Origin: an uncultured Cytophagaceae bacterium
GTDB lineage: Bacteria > Bacteroidota > Bacteroidia > Cytophagales > Microscillaceae
Assembly: GCA_937899305.1 (NCBI GenBank)
Contig: CALDJV010000685.1
Location: forward strand, 1 to 22,127
Direction: 5' to 3'
Length of the DNA: 22,127 nucleotides
Part shown: in pieces, positions 6,109 to 14,365 of the stretch
Position numbering within the stretch: the first letter of the stretch is position 1
Layout of the letters: the number at the start of each line of letters is the position of its first letter
Notes under the pieces: generated by a model
Told to the model about the DNA's origin: nothing
Seen by the model: only the letters and a program-made list of their open reading frames with translations
Databases searched by the model: none
Translations under genes and position numbers: made by a program

Positions 6109-8820
6109 ATGTCAAAAATAGCCCTAGAACTCATAGAAGAATGTAAAAATACCCGTAGTACCACATTAGACCTGAGCAACTGCGGATTGTATGAACTCCC
6201 CAAGGCACTATTTGGTTGTACCTGGCTCGAGGAACTGAACCTCAGCAGCAGGAATGAGTATCCTAACCGAAAGATCAAGCCCACTGACCATCGGTTGTTA
6301 GGATTCAATACCTCCAATCGTTTGTTGGCCATACCCGTGCAAATCCAACAACTCTCTGCTTTGAAAGTACTCAACCTAAAAGAAGGTGGCAACGACGCCT
6401 GGGAGCAATCATCTTTGGCTCACCTTGGCGAGTTAAAGCAGCTGGAGGTCTTGAATTTGTTTGGTTGCCAGGTGACAGATTTGAGTTTTTTGGAAAGTTT
6501 GGTAACCCTCAAAGAACTTCACCTTGGTCATCGTAATTTGACTCATTTAGGGAGTTTACCCGAGCATAAGCAGTTACAAAAACTACATTTGGGCTATGGA
6601 AATATGCAAGATTTGACTGGGATTGATCGTTTGTCGGAGTTGAGCTACCTGGACCTGGATAGTAATGAGATAGAATGGGGACTTGATTTGCTTTCTAACC
6701 TTCCTCAACTGGAATACCTGAATTTGACCGATCAAACTCCTGATTCTGGATTATTTCCGGCCATTTTGCCTGCCTTGAAACATCTGATATTGGACTATGT
6801 AAACATTGATGGCCTTTCGGACTTGCTCAATAGTGCTCCTCAGCTGGAAACCCTGAGTATTCGCTTCAGTAACCTGTCAGCAGATGCTTTTGATGGCGTA
6901 CAACGTTTGCCTCATTTACGCACGCTTGACCTACATGAAAACCATATCCAATCGCTGGATTTTTTGGAGAAATTTCCGGCGCTTGAAAGTTTAAACCTGA
7001 GCGAGAATCCAATAAATCATCTTGAGTTTCCAATTGAGCTCCTTGATTTGACCAATCTTGAAATCAAGAGTTGTTATTTGCAGGATTTAAGCTTTCCGGC
7101 TGAACTACCCGCCCTCAAAAGACTAGATGTGAGTGATAACCGCCTCACGAAGCTTGATTTTGTACTAGAGCTGCCCCAATTAGAGCAACTGAATTTATAT
7201 CATAATCAGATTACCAGTTTTAGCTTATTTTTAGAAATGCCCAAAATGGGCCTTCATTGGTTAAATATTCGAGACAATCCCGCTTCGGATGTGTTTTTTG
7301 TAGATCACTTTACCCAGTTGCACACCCTTGAGTTATCTACCAATGAAGCGATGAAAGATATGGGCTTTCTCCAAAAGCTGAGGCAGCTACATACCTTACG
7401 TTGGTATCCAAAACCATCGACCGATACGGCTATTCTGAAGGACTTACCCCAACTGAAGGAACTGGTACTGCATGCTTACGAAAATTTTGATCCGAAATTT
7501 ATTTCGCACTTGGTGTCGCTTGAGCAGCTGGATTTGGGTTACAATGACCTGACTGAATTGCCCGATCTTTCTGGGTTGATTTACTTAAAAAAGCTCAGAC
7601 TAGAGCATAATCAAATTCAGAACATTGGCCCTTTGAAATACCTGGAACCGCTCGAAGAACTGCATCTGATGGTCAATCAGGTAGTAGACCTTAGCCCATT
7701 GACTGGGTTGACCCGTTTGAGGTGGTTAGAGTTAGATCATAACCCCTTGGGAGATTTGTCCCCATTGGCCGATTTGATCAGGGCTCAAATCCCTTTATTA
7801 GCTGAATTGGGAAATGTGGTACGCATCGAGATCAATGGGAACCGAGTAGATCTAACTCCTTTGCGTCCTTTGATGCAACGAGGCTTGGATATCAGATGGG
7901 GGAGATACCCAGACAATGATTTTACGCAAGCGCAACAATTGATTGAGGCTTGCAAAGCAACCCAAAATCCTCGCCTGGATTTGGGACGGTGTGGGCTAAA
8001 AGCATTGCCTCCTGATGTATTTGACTGCACTTGGTTAAAAGAACTGAACTTGGGTGATGCCCGGAGCGCTAATCAAGGTGCCACCAATCATTTTGGTAAC
8101 TTTCCACAAGAGTTGGAATGCTTGGAAAACCTCCAGAAACTCTATTTGGATAGTTGCTTGCCTCCGTCTACCCTCTTTAGTGTCCCTATGTTATACAGTT
8201 TAGAAGAACTCGATGTCAGTGGTAGCAGAATAAATTTTGAAGCAATTGAAGCCTTGATGAATGCTTGCCCGGAACTTAAAAAACTGAACGCAAGCCACAA
8301 CTGGATCAAAGAATGGGATTGGTCGGCACTACCCGCTACCCTGGAAGTACTCGATCTACGAGGGAATGAGATAAGTGATTGGAATAAAGTAACTGACCTG
8401 TGGAGGGATGCCGATGACCCTGGACTGCAAACGGTTTGGCTGACGGGTGAAATGGTGAGTAATGCTCATGCCCTCAGGCAGTTGAAGGAGGTGCCTCATC
8501 TGAATGTACATGGATTGGACTGGGATTTGGAAGCATTTGTGAAAATTTACACAGGAGAAAGCCAACGTGCTACTGAGGTGGTTCAGACTACCGAGATACA
8601 AGACCTAAATATTGATACGAACAAAACGGTAGGGGCTACCTCTAAAGGTGATACTTTGTTTATTACACTGCTGTACTGGGCGTTGGTAGCAGTAGTAACC
8701 TGGTTGGTTCAAGATTGGAAAGCAGTAGCGCTGGGAGGGCTTGGTTATGTAGGGTTACAAGCAATTTTTTATTATGTGCGATCTCCTCTTTTTATTGGTA
8801 ATTTATGGAAAAAGCATTGA
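6109..8820 (+). CDS. Large leucine-rich-repeat protein with a C-terminal membrane hairpin
   Basis: A 903-residue protein when started at 6109. An upstream in-frame ATG at 5959 would add 50 residues with a weak lipoprotein-like signal, but the 6109 start has AAGG nearby and begins with the helix-plus-LRR module typical of such proteins. Residues 5-45 are that module (ELIEECK, LDLSNCGLYELP, CTWLEELNL). Then follow many 20-24-residue LRRs of the LxxLxxLxLxxNxI type up to about 590. The same module recurs at 608-648 without gaps, with more LRRs after it. Residues 849-868 and 874-893 are two hydrophobic segments, suggesting anchoring in the inner membrane with the LRR part in the cytoplasm (inference). 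It has no kinase, GTPase or protease domain. It is probably a protein-binding scaffold. Confidence 0.9.
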   Translation: MSKIALELIEECKNTRSTTLDLSNCGLYELPKALFGCTWLEELNLSSRNEYPNRKIKPTDHRLLGFNTSNRLLAIPVQIQQLSALKVLNLKEGGNDAWEQSSLAHLGELKQLEVLNLFGCQVTDLSFLESLVTLKELHLGHRNLTHLGSLPEHKQLQKLHLGYGNMQDLTGIDRLSELSYLDLDSNEIEWGLDLLSNLPQLEYLNLTDQTPDSGLFPAILPALKHLILDYVNIDGLSDLLNSAPQLETLSIRFSNLSADAFDGVQRLPHLRTLDLHENHIQSLDFLEKFPALESLNLSENPINHLEFPIELLDLTNLEIKSCYLQDLSFPAELPALKRLDVSDNRLTKLDFVLELPQLEQLNLYHNQITSFSLFLEMPKMGLHWLNIRDNPASDVFFVDHFTQLHTLELSTNEAMKDMGFLQKLRQLHTLRWYPKPSTDTAILKDLPQLKELVLHAYENFDPKFISHLVSLEQLDLGYNDLTELPDLSGLIYLKKLRLEHNQIQNIGPLKYLEPLEELHLMVNQVVDLSPLTGLTRLRWLELDHNPLGDLSPLADLIRAQIPLLAELGNVVRIEINGNRVDLTPLRPLMQRGLDIRWGRYPDNDFTQAQQLIEACKATQNPRLDLGRCGLKALPPDVFDCTWLKELNLGDARSANQGATNHFGNFPQELECLENLQKLYLDSCLPPSTLFSVPMLYSLEELDVSGSRINFEAIEALMNACPELKKLNASHNWIKEWDWSALPATLEVLDLRGNEISDWNKVTDLWRDADDPGLQTVWLTGEMVSNAHALRQLKEVPHLNVHGLDWDLEAFVKIYTGESQRATEVVQTTEIQDLNIDTNKTVGATSKGDTLFITLLYWALVAVVTWLVQDWKAVALGGLGYVGLQAIFYYVRSPLFIGNLWKKH

Positions 8821-8978
8821 TTGGGAAGGAATATAACCTGGTAGTAAGCCAAATGGCCATAGTTACAAAACTGCTCAGATAATATTGAATCAATGAATGA
8901 TAAATCAAGGTAAGGGACAAAGCGCCTACTTTGTGGGTAATGGTTAATAAAACATTCAATTTCATTACCAAACCAATC

Positions 8979-10439
8979 ATGAAAACCATCACCTTATTGG
9001 GCGCACTGTTGTGTACCCTTACTACTTTTGCTCAAACTGTTTTAACTCCCCAACAAATCCAGCAAGATTATCAAATATTCAAGCGCATACTCACCCAAGG
9101 ACACCCCAGTTTGTATGCCTATACTTCCAAGCAAGTTTGGGATGATCGTTTTCAGCGATTCGAGACCCAAGAAATGAAGACCCTGAAAACGGCCGAAGGC
9201 TTATTCAAACACTTGAGCGAACTGGCCAATCAAGCAAAAGATGGTCACTGTCAGGTAATGCACCCCAAAATGGCCCAAGTACCTTCTCTGTTTCCTTTGT
9301 TACTCAAAATAATTGGCGGCAAGTTATACACCGACACCGATGAGTTTGGGATTCCAATAGGAGCCCAAGTCCTGTCGGTCAATGACATAAAGTACCCAGA
9401 ATTGCTCCAGAGCCTGTTGAAATATGCCCCATCTGATGGGTACAACCTTATCAAAAAATACCGCCAGATTGAGAACGAATTTGGTATTTTGTTTTTGTAT
9501 GAGTTTGGCTATCACAAAGAATTTAAGGTGACCTACAGTACGCCCAGCGGAAAGATGAAAACACGTACTGTGCAAAGTCAAAGCTTCCAGCGCATCGGAC
9601 AAAGGTTCCCCCAGAGAAATTCCTGGTTTAGACAATACCGCCCTTTGTTTGCCAAAAACAAGCCCAAAAACCCTCGTTGGCCCTACGTTTACTTTATACC
9701 AAGTACCAAAACCGCAGTATTGGTGGTCAATTCTTTTGGCATAGATCCCCAAGTATTCAAAAGTCAATTGCTAGGGCTACAAAAACAAATTAGGAAAAAG
9801 AAAGCCAAAAATCTCATCATAGATGTGCGACAAAACAATGGCGGATATCGGGCCAATGCCATTACGTTGTTTACTTATGTTGCTGCTGAACCCTTCAAGC
9901 AAAGAATCTCGGAGAGTGTGATTACCAAAACATTGCCGGAGTCTCAGTATGTAATGCACGCCATGTCGGACTACACCAAGTTTGTAAAAATGTATTTTGG
10001 CCCAGCCAAAAAGCAGGGCCAACGATGGGTACTTGCAGTAGACAGGGTCGAGCCCAGAATGCGCCCCCAAAAGAAACGTTTCAAAGGAAGGGTGTATGTA
10101 TTGATTGGAGGGCAAACTTTTTCGGCGGGGGTGGCCTTTGCCCTGAATGCCAAAAACGACGAACGTATCAAGTTAATTGGTGAAGAAACCGGGGGAGGGT
10201 ATTATTTTCATACTGGGCAATATCCGGTTTTGTACCAATTGCCCCATTCTAAAATAATGCTGCGCCTGTCACTGGTGAGGGTCAATAAATACGTCAAAGA
10301 CAAAACGGTGGCTAAGGGAAGTGGCGTATTGCCTGATTACCCAGTGGAGCTCACCCGACAAGACTTGATTAAGAGCCAAGATACCCAGTTGAATGAGGCG
10401 CTTCGGCAAATCAATAAAAAAAGTAAGAAAGAAAAATGA
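8979..10439 (+). CDS. Secreted S41-family (tail-specific protease-like) serine peptidase
   Basis: A 486-residue protein. The start at 8979 is chosen because it gives a clean signal peptide (MKTITLLGALLCTLTTFAQ); a TTG at 8931 would only add 16 odd residues. Residues about 20-130 form an N-terminal helical domain. A degenerate PDZ-like part sits in the middle (PIGAQVLSVNDI near residue 125). Residues about 270-470 are the S41 catalytic domain, with NLIIDVRQNNGG and then GGQTFSAGVAFAL, where Ser382 is the expected nucleophile, then GEETGGG and GSGVLPDYPV. The family cleaves proteins near their C-termini in the periplasm with a Ser/Lys dyad; the lysine could not be assigned with certainty. The gene stands alone, flanked by gaps of 158 and 182 bases. 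Its natural substrate is unknown. Confidence 0.88.
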   Translation: MKTITLLGALLCTLTTFAQTVLTPQQIQQDYQIFKRILTQGHPSLYAYTSKQVWDDRFQRFETQEMKTLKTAEGLFKHLSELANQAKDGHCQVMHPKMAQVPSLFPLLLKIIGGKLYTDTDEFGIPIGAQVLSVNDIKYPELLQSLLKYAPSDGYNLIKKYRQIENEFGILFLYEFGYHKEFKVTYSTPSGKMKTRTVQSQSFQRIGQRFPQRNSWFRQYRPLFAKNKPKNPRWPYVYFIPSTKTAVLVVNSFGIDPQVFKSQLLGLQKQIRKKKAKNLIIDVRQNNGGYRANAITLFTYVAAEPFKQRISESVITKTLPESQYVMHAMSDYTKFVKMYFGPAKKQGQRWVLAVDRVEPRMRPQKKRFKGRVYVLIGGQTFSAGVAFALNAKNDERIKLIGEETGGGYYFHTGQYPVLYQLPHSKIMLRLSLVRVNKYVKDKTVAKGSGVLPDYPVELTRQDLIKSQDTQLNEALRQINKKSKKEK

Positions 10440-10540
10440 GGGACAACCTAAGTTTGATTGTGTATCATCAGTTCATGGTTATTAGAGGGCTCACCAAGTT
10501 ATTTAAACCTTTGCTAACAAACATTTCCTGTGAAACTTTA

Positions 10541-10548
10541 TAACTTTG
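10541..10548 (+). promoter_or_regulatory. Possible -7 promoter element (TAACTTTG)
   Basis: TAACTTTG matches the Bacteroidota -7 consensus TAnnTTTG exactly. It lies 73 bases before the DJ-1-like gene. A TTTG occurs upstream at 10510-10513, but the spacing of 27 bases is longer than usual, so the -33 part is not supported. A start of transcription near 10555 would place the 10577-10603 hairpin in the mRNA leader. Confidence 0.4.
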
Positions 10549-10576
10549 TTGAAATTTATTGTAGACTATTTTTAAA

Positions 10577-10603
10577 CCTGATAGATGTTAGCCATCTATC
10601 AGG
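10577..10603 (+). promoter_or_regulatory. Perfect 11-bp leader hairpin before the DJ-1-like lipoprotein gene
   Basis: CCTGATAGATG (10577-10587) and CATCTATCAGG (10593-10603) pair perfectly around a 5-base loop (TTAGC). The hairpin ends 18 bases before the ATG at 10622. No T-run follows on either strand, so it is unlikely to terminate the peptidase transcript. The tight perfect stem suggests an operator or a leader RNA structure. Confidence 0.55.
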
Positions 10604-10621
10604 CTATTAAGCACCAAAACA

Positions 10622-11461
10622 ATGACTAAATTTCTCCAAATAATCGCCTTGGTTGCGCTGATAGTAGCTTGTCAACCCCAGGCGCAGGATCGTCAAAGCC
10701 AACCATCCGAAACCGCTGACGCTGCTACCTCTACTACCCCAACCGAAACAAAGCCATTAGATAAAATCGTATTGCCCAAAGTAGACAAGCCTCAAGACAC
10801 CCTCAATGTGGCGTTTTTGATTATGGATGGCACTTACAATACCGAGCTTACTGCTCCGATTGATATGTTTCAGCATACTATTTTTCACGCCAAGCCTGGC
10901 ATGAAGGTATTTACGGTAGCCAAGTCCAAGGCGCCCATTCGTACTTTTGAGGGGCAACGTATCTTGCCTGACTATAGTTATACTGAAGGTGATCTTCCTA
11001 AAATAGATGTATTAGTGGTGCCTAGCGCCGAACATCACTTAGATACCGATTTGGAGGACCAAGCCTTGATTGATTTTGTGAAAAAAGTGGACAAAGAGGC
11101 CAAATACATTACCTCACATTGTGACGGGGCTTTTGTATTGGCCCAAGCGGGCTTGTTGGACAAAGTAGCCTGTACTACTTTTCCGGGCGATGTAGGCAAA
11201 TTCAAAAAGCGTTTTCCTCAGCTCAATGTGGTAGACAAGGTGTGGTTTGTTCACGATGGCAAATACATTACTTCAGCCGGAGGGGCCCGTTCGTTTGAGG
11301 CGGCCTTGTACTTGGTACAATTGCTTTATGGCAAAAAAGCGGCCGATGGGGTAGCCAAAGGATTGGTGATTGATTGGGAAGTAGACCAGGTACCTTTTGT
11401 AGTAGCCAAAGAAGGCAAGCGCATCATAGATCGTCAAGGACACCGTTTTGTGAGCAAATAG
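10622..11461 (+). CDS. DJ-1/PfpI-like lipoprotein
   Basis: A 279-residue lipoprotein. Residues 1-17 are a lipoprotein signal with the lipobox IVAC (Cys17), followed by a low-complexity linker rich in Thr, Ser, Pro and Glu to about residue 55. Residues about 60-255 are a DJ-1/PfpI (class-I glutamine-amidotransferase-like) fold. Glu75 sits in NTELTAPIDMF, and Cys167 in SHCDGAFVLAQAGLLD is the nucleophile-elbow cysteine. The following FPGDVGKFKKRFP and TSAGGARSFEAALYLVQ stretches match the family members found as the N-domain of AraC-type regulators and in isonitrile hydratase. Here there is no DNA-binding domain, and the protein is exported and lipid-anchored. The activity is unknown; hydrolase, glyoxalase-like or sensor roles are all possible. 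It converges with the thioesterase gene. Confidence 0.88.
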   Translation: MTKFLQIIALVALIVACQPQAQDRQSQPSETADAATSTTPTETKPLDKIVLPKVDKPQDTLNVAFLIMDGTYNTELTAPIDMFQHTIFHAKPGMKVFTVAKSKAPIRTFEGQRILPDYSYTEGDLPKIDVLVVPSAEHHLDTDLEDQALIDFVKKVDKEAKYITSHCDGAFVLAQAGLLDKVACTTFPGDVGKFKKRFPQLNVVDKVWFVHDGKYITSAGGARSFEAALYLVQLLYGKKAADGVAKGLVIDWEVDQVPFVVAKEGKRIIDRQGHRFVSK

Positions 11462-11501
11462 TGTAATCTAAACTAAGAATGGGATAAAAACCGAAAATAT
11501 G

Positions 11502-11547
11502 AATGGCTATATGGTTGGGCTACGCATTACGCAACTATATAGCCATT
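11502..11547. terminator. Hairpin between converging genes, probable terminator
   Basis: AATGGCTATAT (11502-11512) and ATATAGCCATT (11537-11547) pair perfectly. The stem continues through a G-T pair and GTTG/CAAC to 16 bp, with a 14-base loop. It lies between the DJ-1-like gene (ends 11461) and the thioesterase gene (ends 11573). A T-rich tract follows only on the minus strand, so it best serves the thioesterase transcript and may act weakly in both directions. Confidence 0.55.
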
Positions 11548-11572
11548 AAAAAGGCCAAACTTGCCAATTGTT

Positions 11573-12313
11573 TTACCTCCAAACCGTCATCGCCTGCGCC
11601 AATTCTTTTTGATCTCGCTGACGAATCAATTGATGACCAAAAGAGGCCTCATCGATCACTGCGGCTTGGCCAGTAATTTCATCTTTCCAAATGGTTTCGG
11701 TTCTAAACATGATGTCTATCGAGGTCAATTGCTTGTTTTGGAGGGTTTCGTGAGGGAGCGATTCTATTACCCATTGCAAATAGTAAGCATTGTTGGTGTG
11801 GTTGTTGGTATCCAGGTCAAACCAACGCACCTTGAAACTCTCCTGATATTGTGGAGTGTTTATTTTTGCAATTCGTCCCTTCAAGCGGTCTACAAAAGGT
11901 TCGTCATCGGGTAGCCGAATACTGGAAATCATCTCTGGAACCCCAATCATTTTGCGGGCCTGCACATTCATCACCGCCCAGGTACTTTGAGCCCGTCCAA
12001 TTTCTTCTTCCTGAGCATTGTATACAATGAAATTACGATATACAAAGTATTTATCAAAACCTACTGGATAGGTAAGCACTTTGATGACTTCTTGCTGTCC
12101 CGGAAAATGCTGCATATCTATTTTCAAACGAGTCAGTACCCAAGTCCAATCGTGACGAAGCAGGTCGCGTACTCCAATATCCAAGTGATCGGCGTGTTGC
12201 CCGGCGGCTTCCTGTAAATAATTGGCAATGGTCACCATTGATGCCCGATTATATACATCTACCTCGTAGGCCCTTACCTTAAAATCCAGCCAAAGTTTGG
12301 TCTTTTTCATCAT
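11573..12313 (-). CDS. Acyl-ACP thioesterase, FatA/FatB-like
   Basis: A 246-residue cytoplasmic enzyme that would release free fatty acids from acyl carrier protein. It contains two hotdog halves: residues about 5-130 (VRAYEVDVYNRASMVTIANYLQEAAGQHA, where the N-half helix sits) and about 155-246. The signature WFDLDTNNHTNNAYYLQW has Asp168, Asn170 and His172, which correspond to the catalytic Asp-x-Asn-x-His of plant and bacterial acyl-ACP thioesterases. The length is normal for the bacterial family. Two ATG codons are adjacent at the start (12313 and 12310) and either may be used. It lies 53 bases downstream of obg on the same strand and may share its transcript. A hairpin 26 bases past the stop codon probably ends the transcript. 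Confidence 0.9.
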   Translation of the reverse strand: MMKKTKLWLDFKVRAYEVDVYNRASMVTIANYLQEAAGQHADHLDIGVRDLLRHDWTWVLTRLKIDMQHFPGQQEVIKVLTYPVGFDKYFVYRNFIVYNAQEEEIGRAQSTWAVMNVQARKMIGVPEMISSIRLPDDEPFVDRLKGRIAKINTPQYQESFKVRWFDLDTNNHTNNAYYLQWVIESLPHETLQNKQLTSIDIMFRTETIWKDEITGQAAVIDEASFGHQLIRQRDQKELAQAMTVWR

Positions 12314-12366
12314 TTTCTTGATCGTTCAATCGTCTTGCGATACAATGTGCCCCAAAAGTCATTCAA

Positions 12367-13392
12367 CTATTCAAAAACCTGCTCATCTTGTCTGGTTAAC
12401 ATCTGCATGATGATGTCTTTGAGTGGGTCCAGGTTTTTTTGAGTAGCCGAAGAAAATATAATCGAAGGAATGGTATCAGGGATTTCAGTATCCAGAATTT
12501 TCTGTACTTCTTCTTCCAATTCATCGTCTAACAAATCAGACTTAGATACCGCCAAGATACGTTTTTTATCCAGTAATTCAGGGTTGTACTTGCGTAATTC
12601 ATCCAGCAAGGTTTCGTATTCAGCCTTGATGTCGATGTTTTCGGCCGAAACCAGAAACAGCAAAATAGAATTTCGTTCAATGTGTCTTAAAAACCTTATT
12701 CCCAGTCCTTTACCTTCCGAAGCGCCCTCTATAATTCCTGGAATGTCGGCCATAACAAACGATTTGTAATCACGATAAGCCACTACCCCCAGATTGGGTA
12801 CCAAAGTAGTAAAGGCATAGTTGGCTATTTCGGGCTTTGCGGCCGATACCACCGAGAGTAGGGTAGATTTGCCGGCATTGGGAAAGCCCACCAAACCCAC
12901 ATCAGCCAATAATTTAAGCTCTAGTACCACCCATTCTTCTACTCCTTCCGTGCCTGGTTGGGCATAATGAGGGCTTTGATTGGTAGACGATTTAAAGTTA
13001 CGGTTACCCAATCCTCCTTTGCCTCCCGGAGTAAGTACAATCTCTTGGCCGTCTTCAGTAATCTCAAGCTTTAATTCGTCCGATTCGGCATTTTTGGCCA
13101 CCGTTCCAATGGGAACCTCCAATATAATATCTTTGCCTTGGGCACCACTACGTCCTGCTCCTTCCCCTGGTTTACCATTTTCGGCGATCACATGCTTTTG
13201 ATACTTAAGGTGGAGCAACGTCCACAGTTGGGCATTGCCTCGCAATATAATATGACCTCCCCGGCCCCCATCGCCTCCATCAGGCCCTCCTTTGGGCACG
13301 TGTTTTTCCCGACGAAAATGTGAAGAGCCAGCTCCTCCGTGTCCTGAGCGACACTGGATTTTTACGTAATCTATAAAGTTAGAATTTGACAA
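12367..13392 (-). CDS. obg: Obg-family GTPase (ribosome assembly)
   Basis: A 341-residue GTPase acting in 50S ribosomal subunit maturation and growth control. Residues 1-158 are the Obg fold, rich in glycine (CRSGHGGAGSSHFRREKHVP, GGPDGGDGGRGGH). Residues about 160-335 are the G domain: G1 GFPNAGKS at 169-176, switch region TTLVPNLG near 195-202, G3 DIPG at 216-219, G4 SKSD at 283-286 (Ser in place of the usual Asn), and G5 SSA at 314-316. The C-terminal OCT domain found in some members is absent, as is normal for many Bacteroidota. The start codon is TTG; no in-frame ATG lies upstream, and the protein aligns from its first residues. It is downstream of adk, separated by a terminator, so it likely has its own promoter. 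Confidence 0.97.
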   Translation of the reverse strand: MSNSNFIDYVKIQCRSGHGGAGSSHFRREKHVPKGGPDGGDGGRGGHIILRGNAQLWTLLHLKYQKHVIAENGKPGEGAGRSGAQGKDIILEVPIGTVAKNAESDELKLEITEDGQEIVLTPGGKGGLGNRNFKSSTNQSPHYAQPGTEGVEEWVVLELKLLADVGLVGFPNAGKSTLLSVVSAAKPEIANYAFTTLVPNLGVVAYRDYKSFVMADIPGIIEGASEGKGLGIRFLRHIERNSILLFLVSAENIDIKAEYETLLDELRKYNPELLDKKRILAVSKSDLLDDELEEEVQKILDTEIPDTIPSIIFSSATQKNLDPLKDIIMQMLTRQDEQVFE

Positions 13393-13481
13393 AGCAAAAA
13401 TGGGTTATGGGTTGTTATACAATGGTAGTTACCTGGGGTGCTTCTATCTGGACCTCAGGGGCTACCTCAGCGCATAAAATT

Positions 13482-13524
13482 AAAAAAAGGTTATCCAATA
13501 GAGGGTGCTAATGAATAACCTTTT
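13482..13524 (-). terminator. Intrinsic terminator after adk
   Basis: On the minus strand, AAAAGGTTAT (13524-13515) pairs with ATAACCTTTT (13494-13485), with a 20-base loop and a T7 run (13488-13482). It starts 15 bases past the adk stop codon. It should separate adk from obg, which begins at 13392. Confidence 0.85.
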
Positions 13525-13539
13525 CCTGTAGAAACACAA

Positions 13540-14115
13540 CTAAGCCAGCGCATCTATTTTGCTGCTCAGTGCTTCAAAAATGCCATCGATGGTTCCAATG
13601 CCATCTATCTCAACGTATTTTCCTTGAGATTTATAATGGTCAGCTACCGGAGCAGTCTCACTTTTGTAAACCTCCAAACGACTTTGGATCAAGCCTTCGT
13701 GTTGGTCGTCAGGACGGCCAGACGTTTTACCACGCTCCAAAATTCGAGAAATCAATTCCTGATCGTCTACCTTGAGCTCAATCATTTGTGAAATGCTCTG
13801 ATTATTGTCGGTCAAAATTTTATCCAACGCCCCTGCTTGTGCTACTGTACGAGGAAAGCCATCAAATACAAAACCTTTGGCATCTGGATTTGATTTCAGC
13901 TTGTTGTCTATCATACCTACCACGATTTCATCGGGTACCAGCTTTCCCTGGCTCATCAAGTCACGCGCCTTGAGTCCTAGTGGAGTAGCTGCGGCTACCT
14001 CGCTACGTAATAAATCTCCGGTAGATAAGTGAATTAAATTGTACTTGGCGATGATTTTTTTACTTTGAGTTCCCTTTCCGGCTCCTGGAGGGCCAAACAA
14101 TATTAAATTAAGCAT
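13540..14115 (-). CDS. adk: Adenylate kinase
   Basis: A 191-residue cytoplasmic enzyme interconverting ATP + AMP and 2 ADP. The P-loop is GPPGAGKGT at residues 8-16. The AMP-binding STGDLLR lies at 31-37 and FDGFPRT at 84-90. The LID is of the short type (RILERGKTSGRPDDQ, about 124-138) without zinc-binding cysteines, as in short bacterial and eukaryotic cytosolic forms. It has an ATG start and complete length. It lies between hpt upstream (250-base gap) and a terminator downstream. This purine-salvage and house-keeping neighbourhood (hpt, adk, obg) is conserved in many Bacteroidota (recalled, not searched). Confidence 0.97.
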   Translation of the reverse strand: MLNLILFGPPGAGKGTQSKKIIAKYNLIHLSTGDLLRSEVAAATPLGLKARDLMSQGKLVPDEIVVGMIDNKLKSNPDAKGFVFDGFPRTVAQAGALDKILTDNNQSISQMIELKVDDQELISRILERGKTSGRPDDQHEGLIQSRLEVYKSETAPVADHYKSQGKYVEIDGIGTIDGIFEALSSKIDALA

Positions 14116-14189
14116 TATAAGTTTATTTAAATTTAAAGTTTTGTATTGAGGAATTCCTCAACTTGAATGACATATGTAGATAACAGTCT

Positions 14190-14219
14190 AAAAAACGCCT
14201 GAACGACCTGCGATAGGTC
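14190..14219 (-). terminator. Weak terminator candidate after hpt
   Basis: On the minus strand, GACCT/AGGTC (14219-14215 with 14209-14205) form a 5-bp stem, followed 9 bases later by a T6 run (14195-14190). The gap between stem and T-run is too long for a classical terminator. The rest of the 14116-14365 gap holds a 7-bp inverted repeat (TACAATG 14265-14271, CATTGTA 14278-14284) and nothing else that I can support. Confidence 0.25.
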
Positions 14220-14365
14220 AATCAATGCGTAAACGGGGCAGCACAGTTCATTGACTGTACTTGTTACAATGTAAAACCATTGTATGGAGCAATTTTGTCA
14301 AGCCAGATGTTGTCTAGACTTTTGGTTTGTCAATTACTCCTTGATATTCATATATGTGTAATACT

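Noticed and set aside
9324..9767. 147-codon minus-strand frame
   Set aside because: It is opposite the S41 peptidase gene and shows no family pattern.
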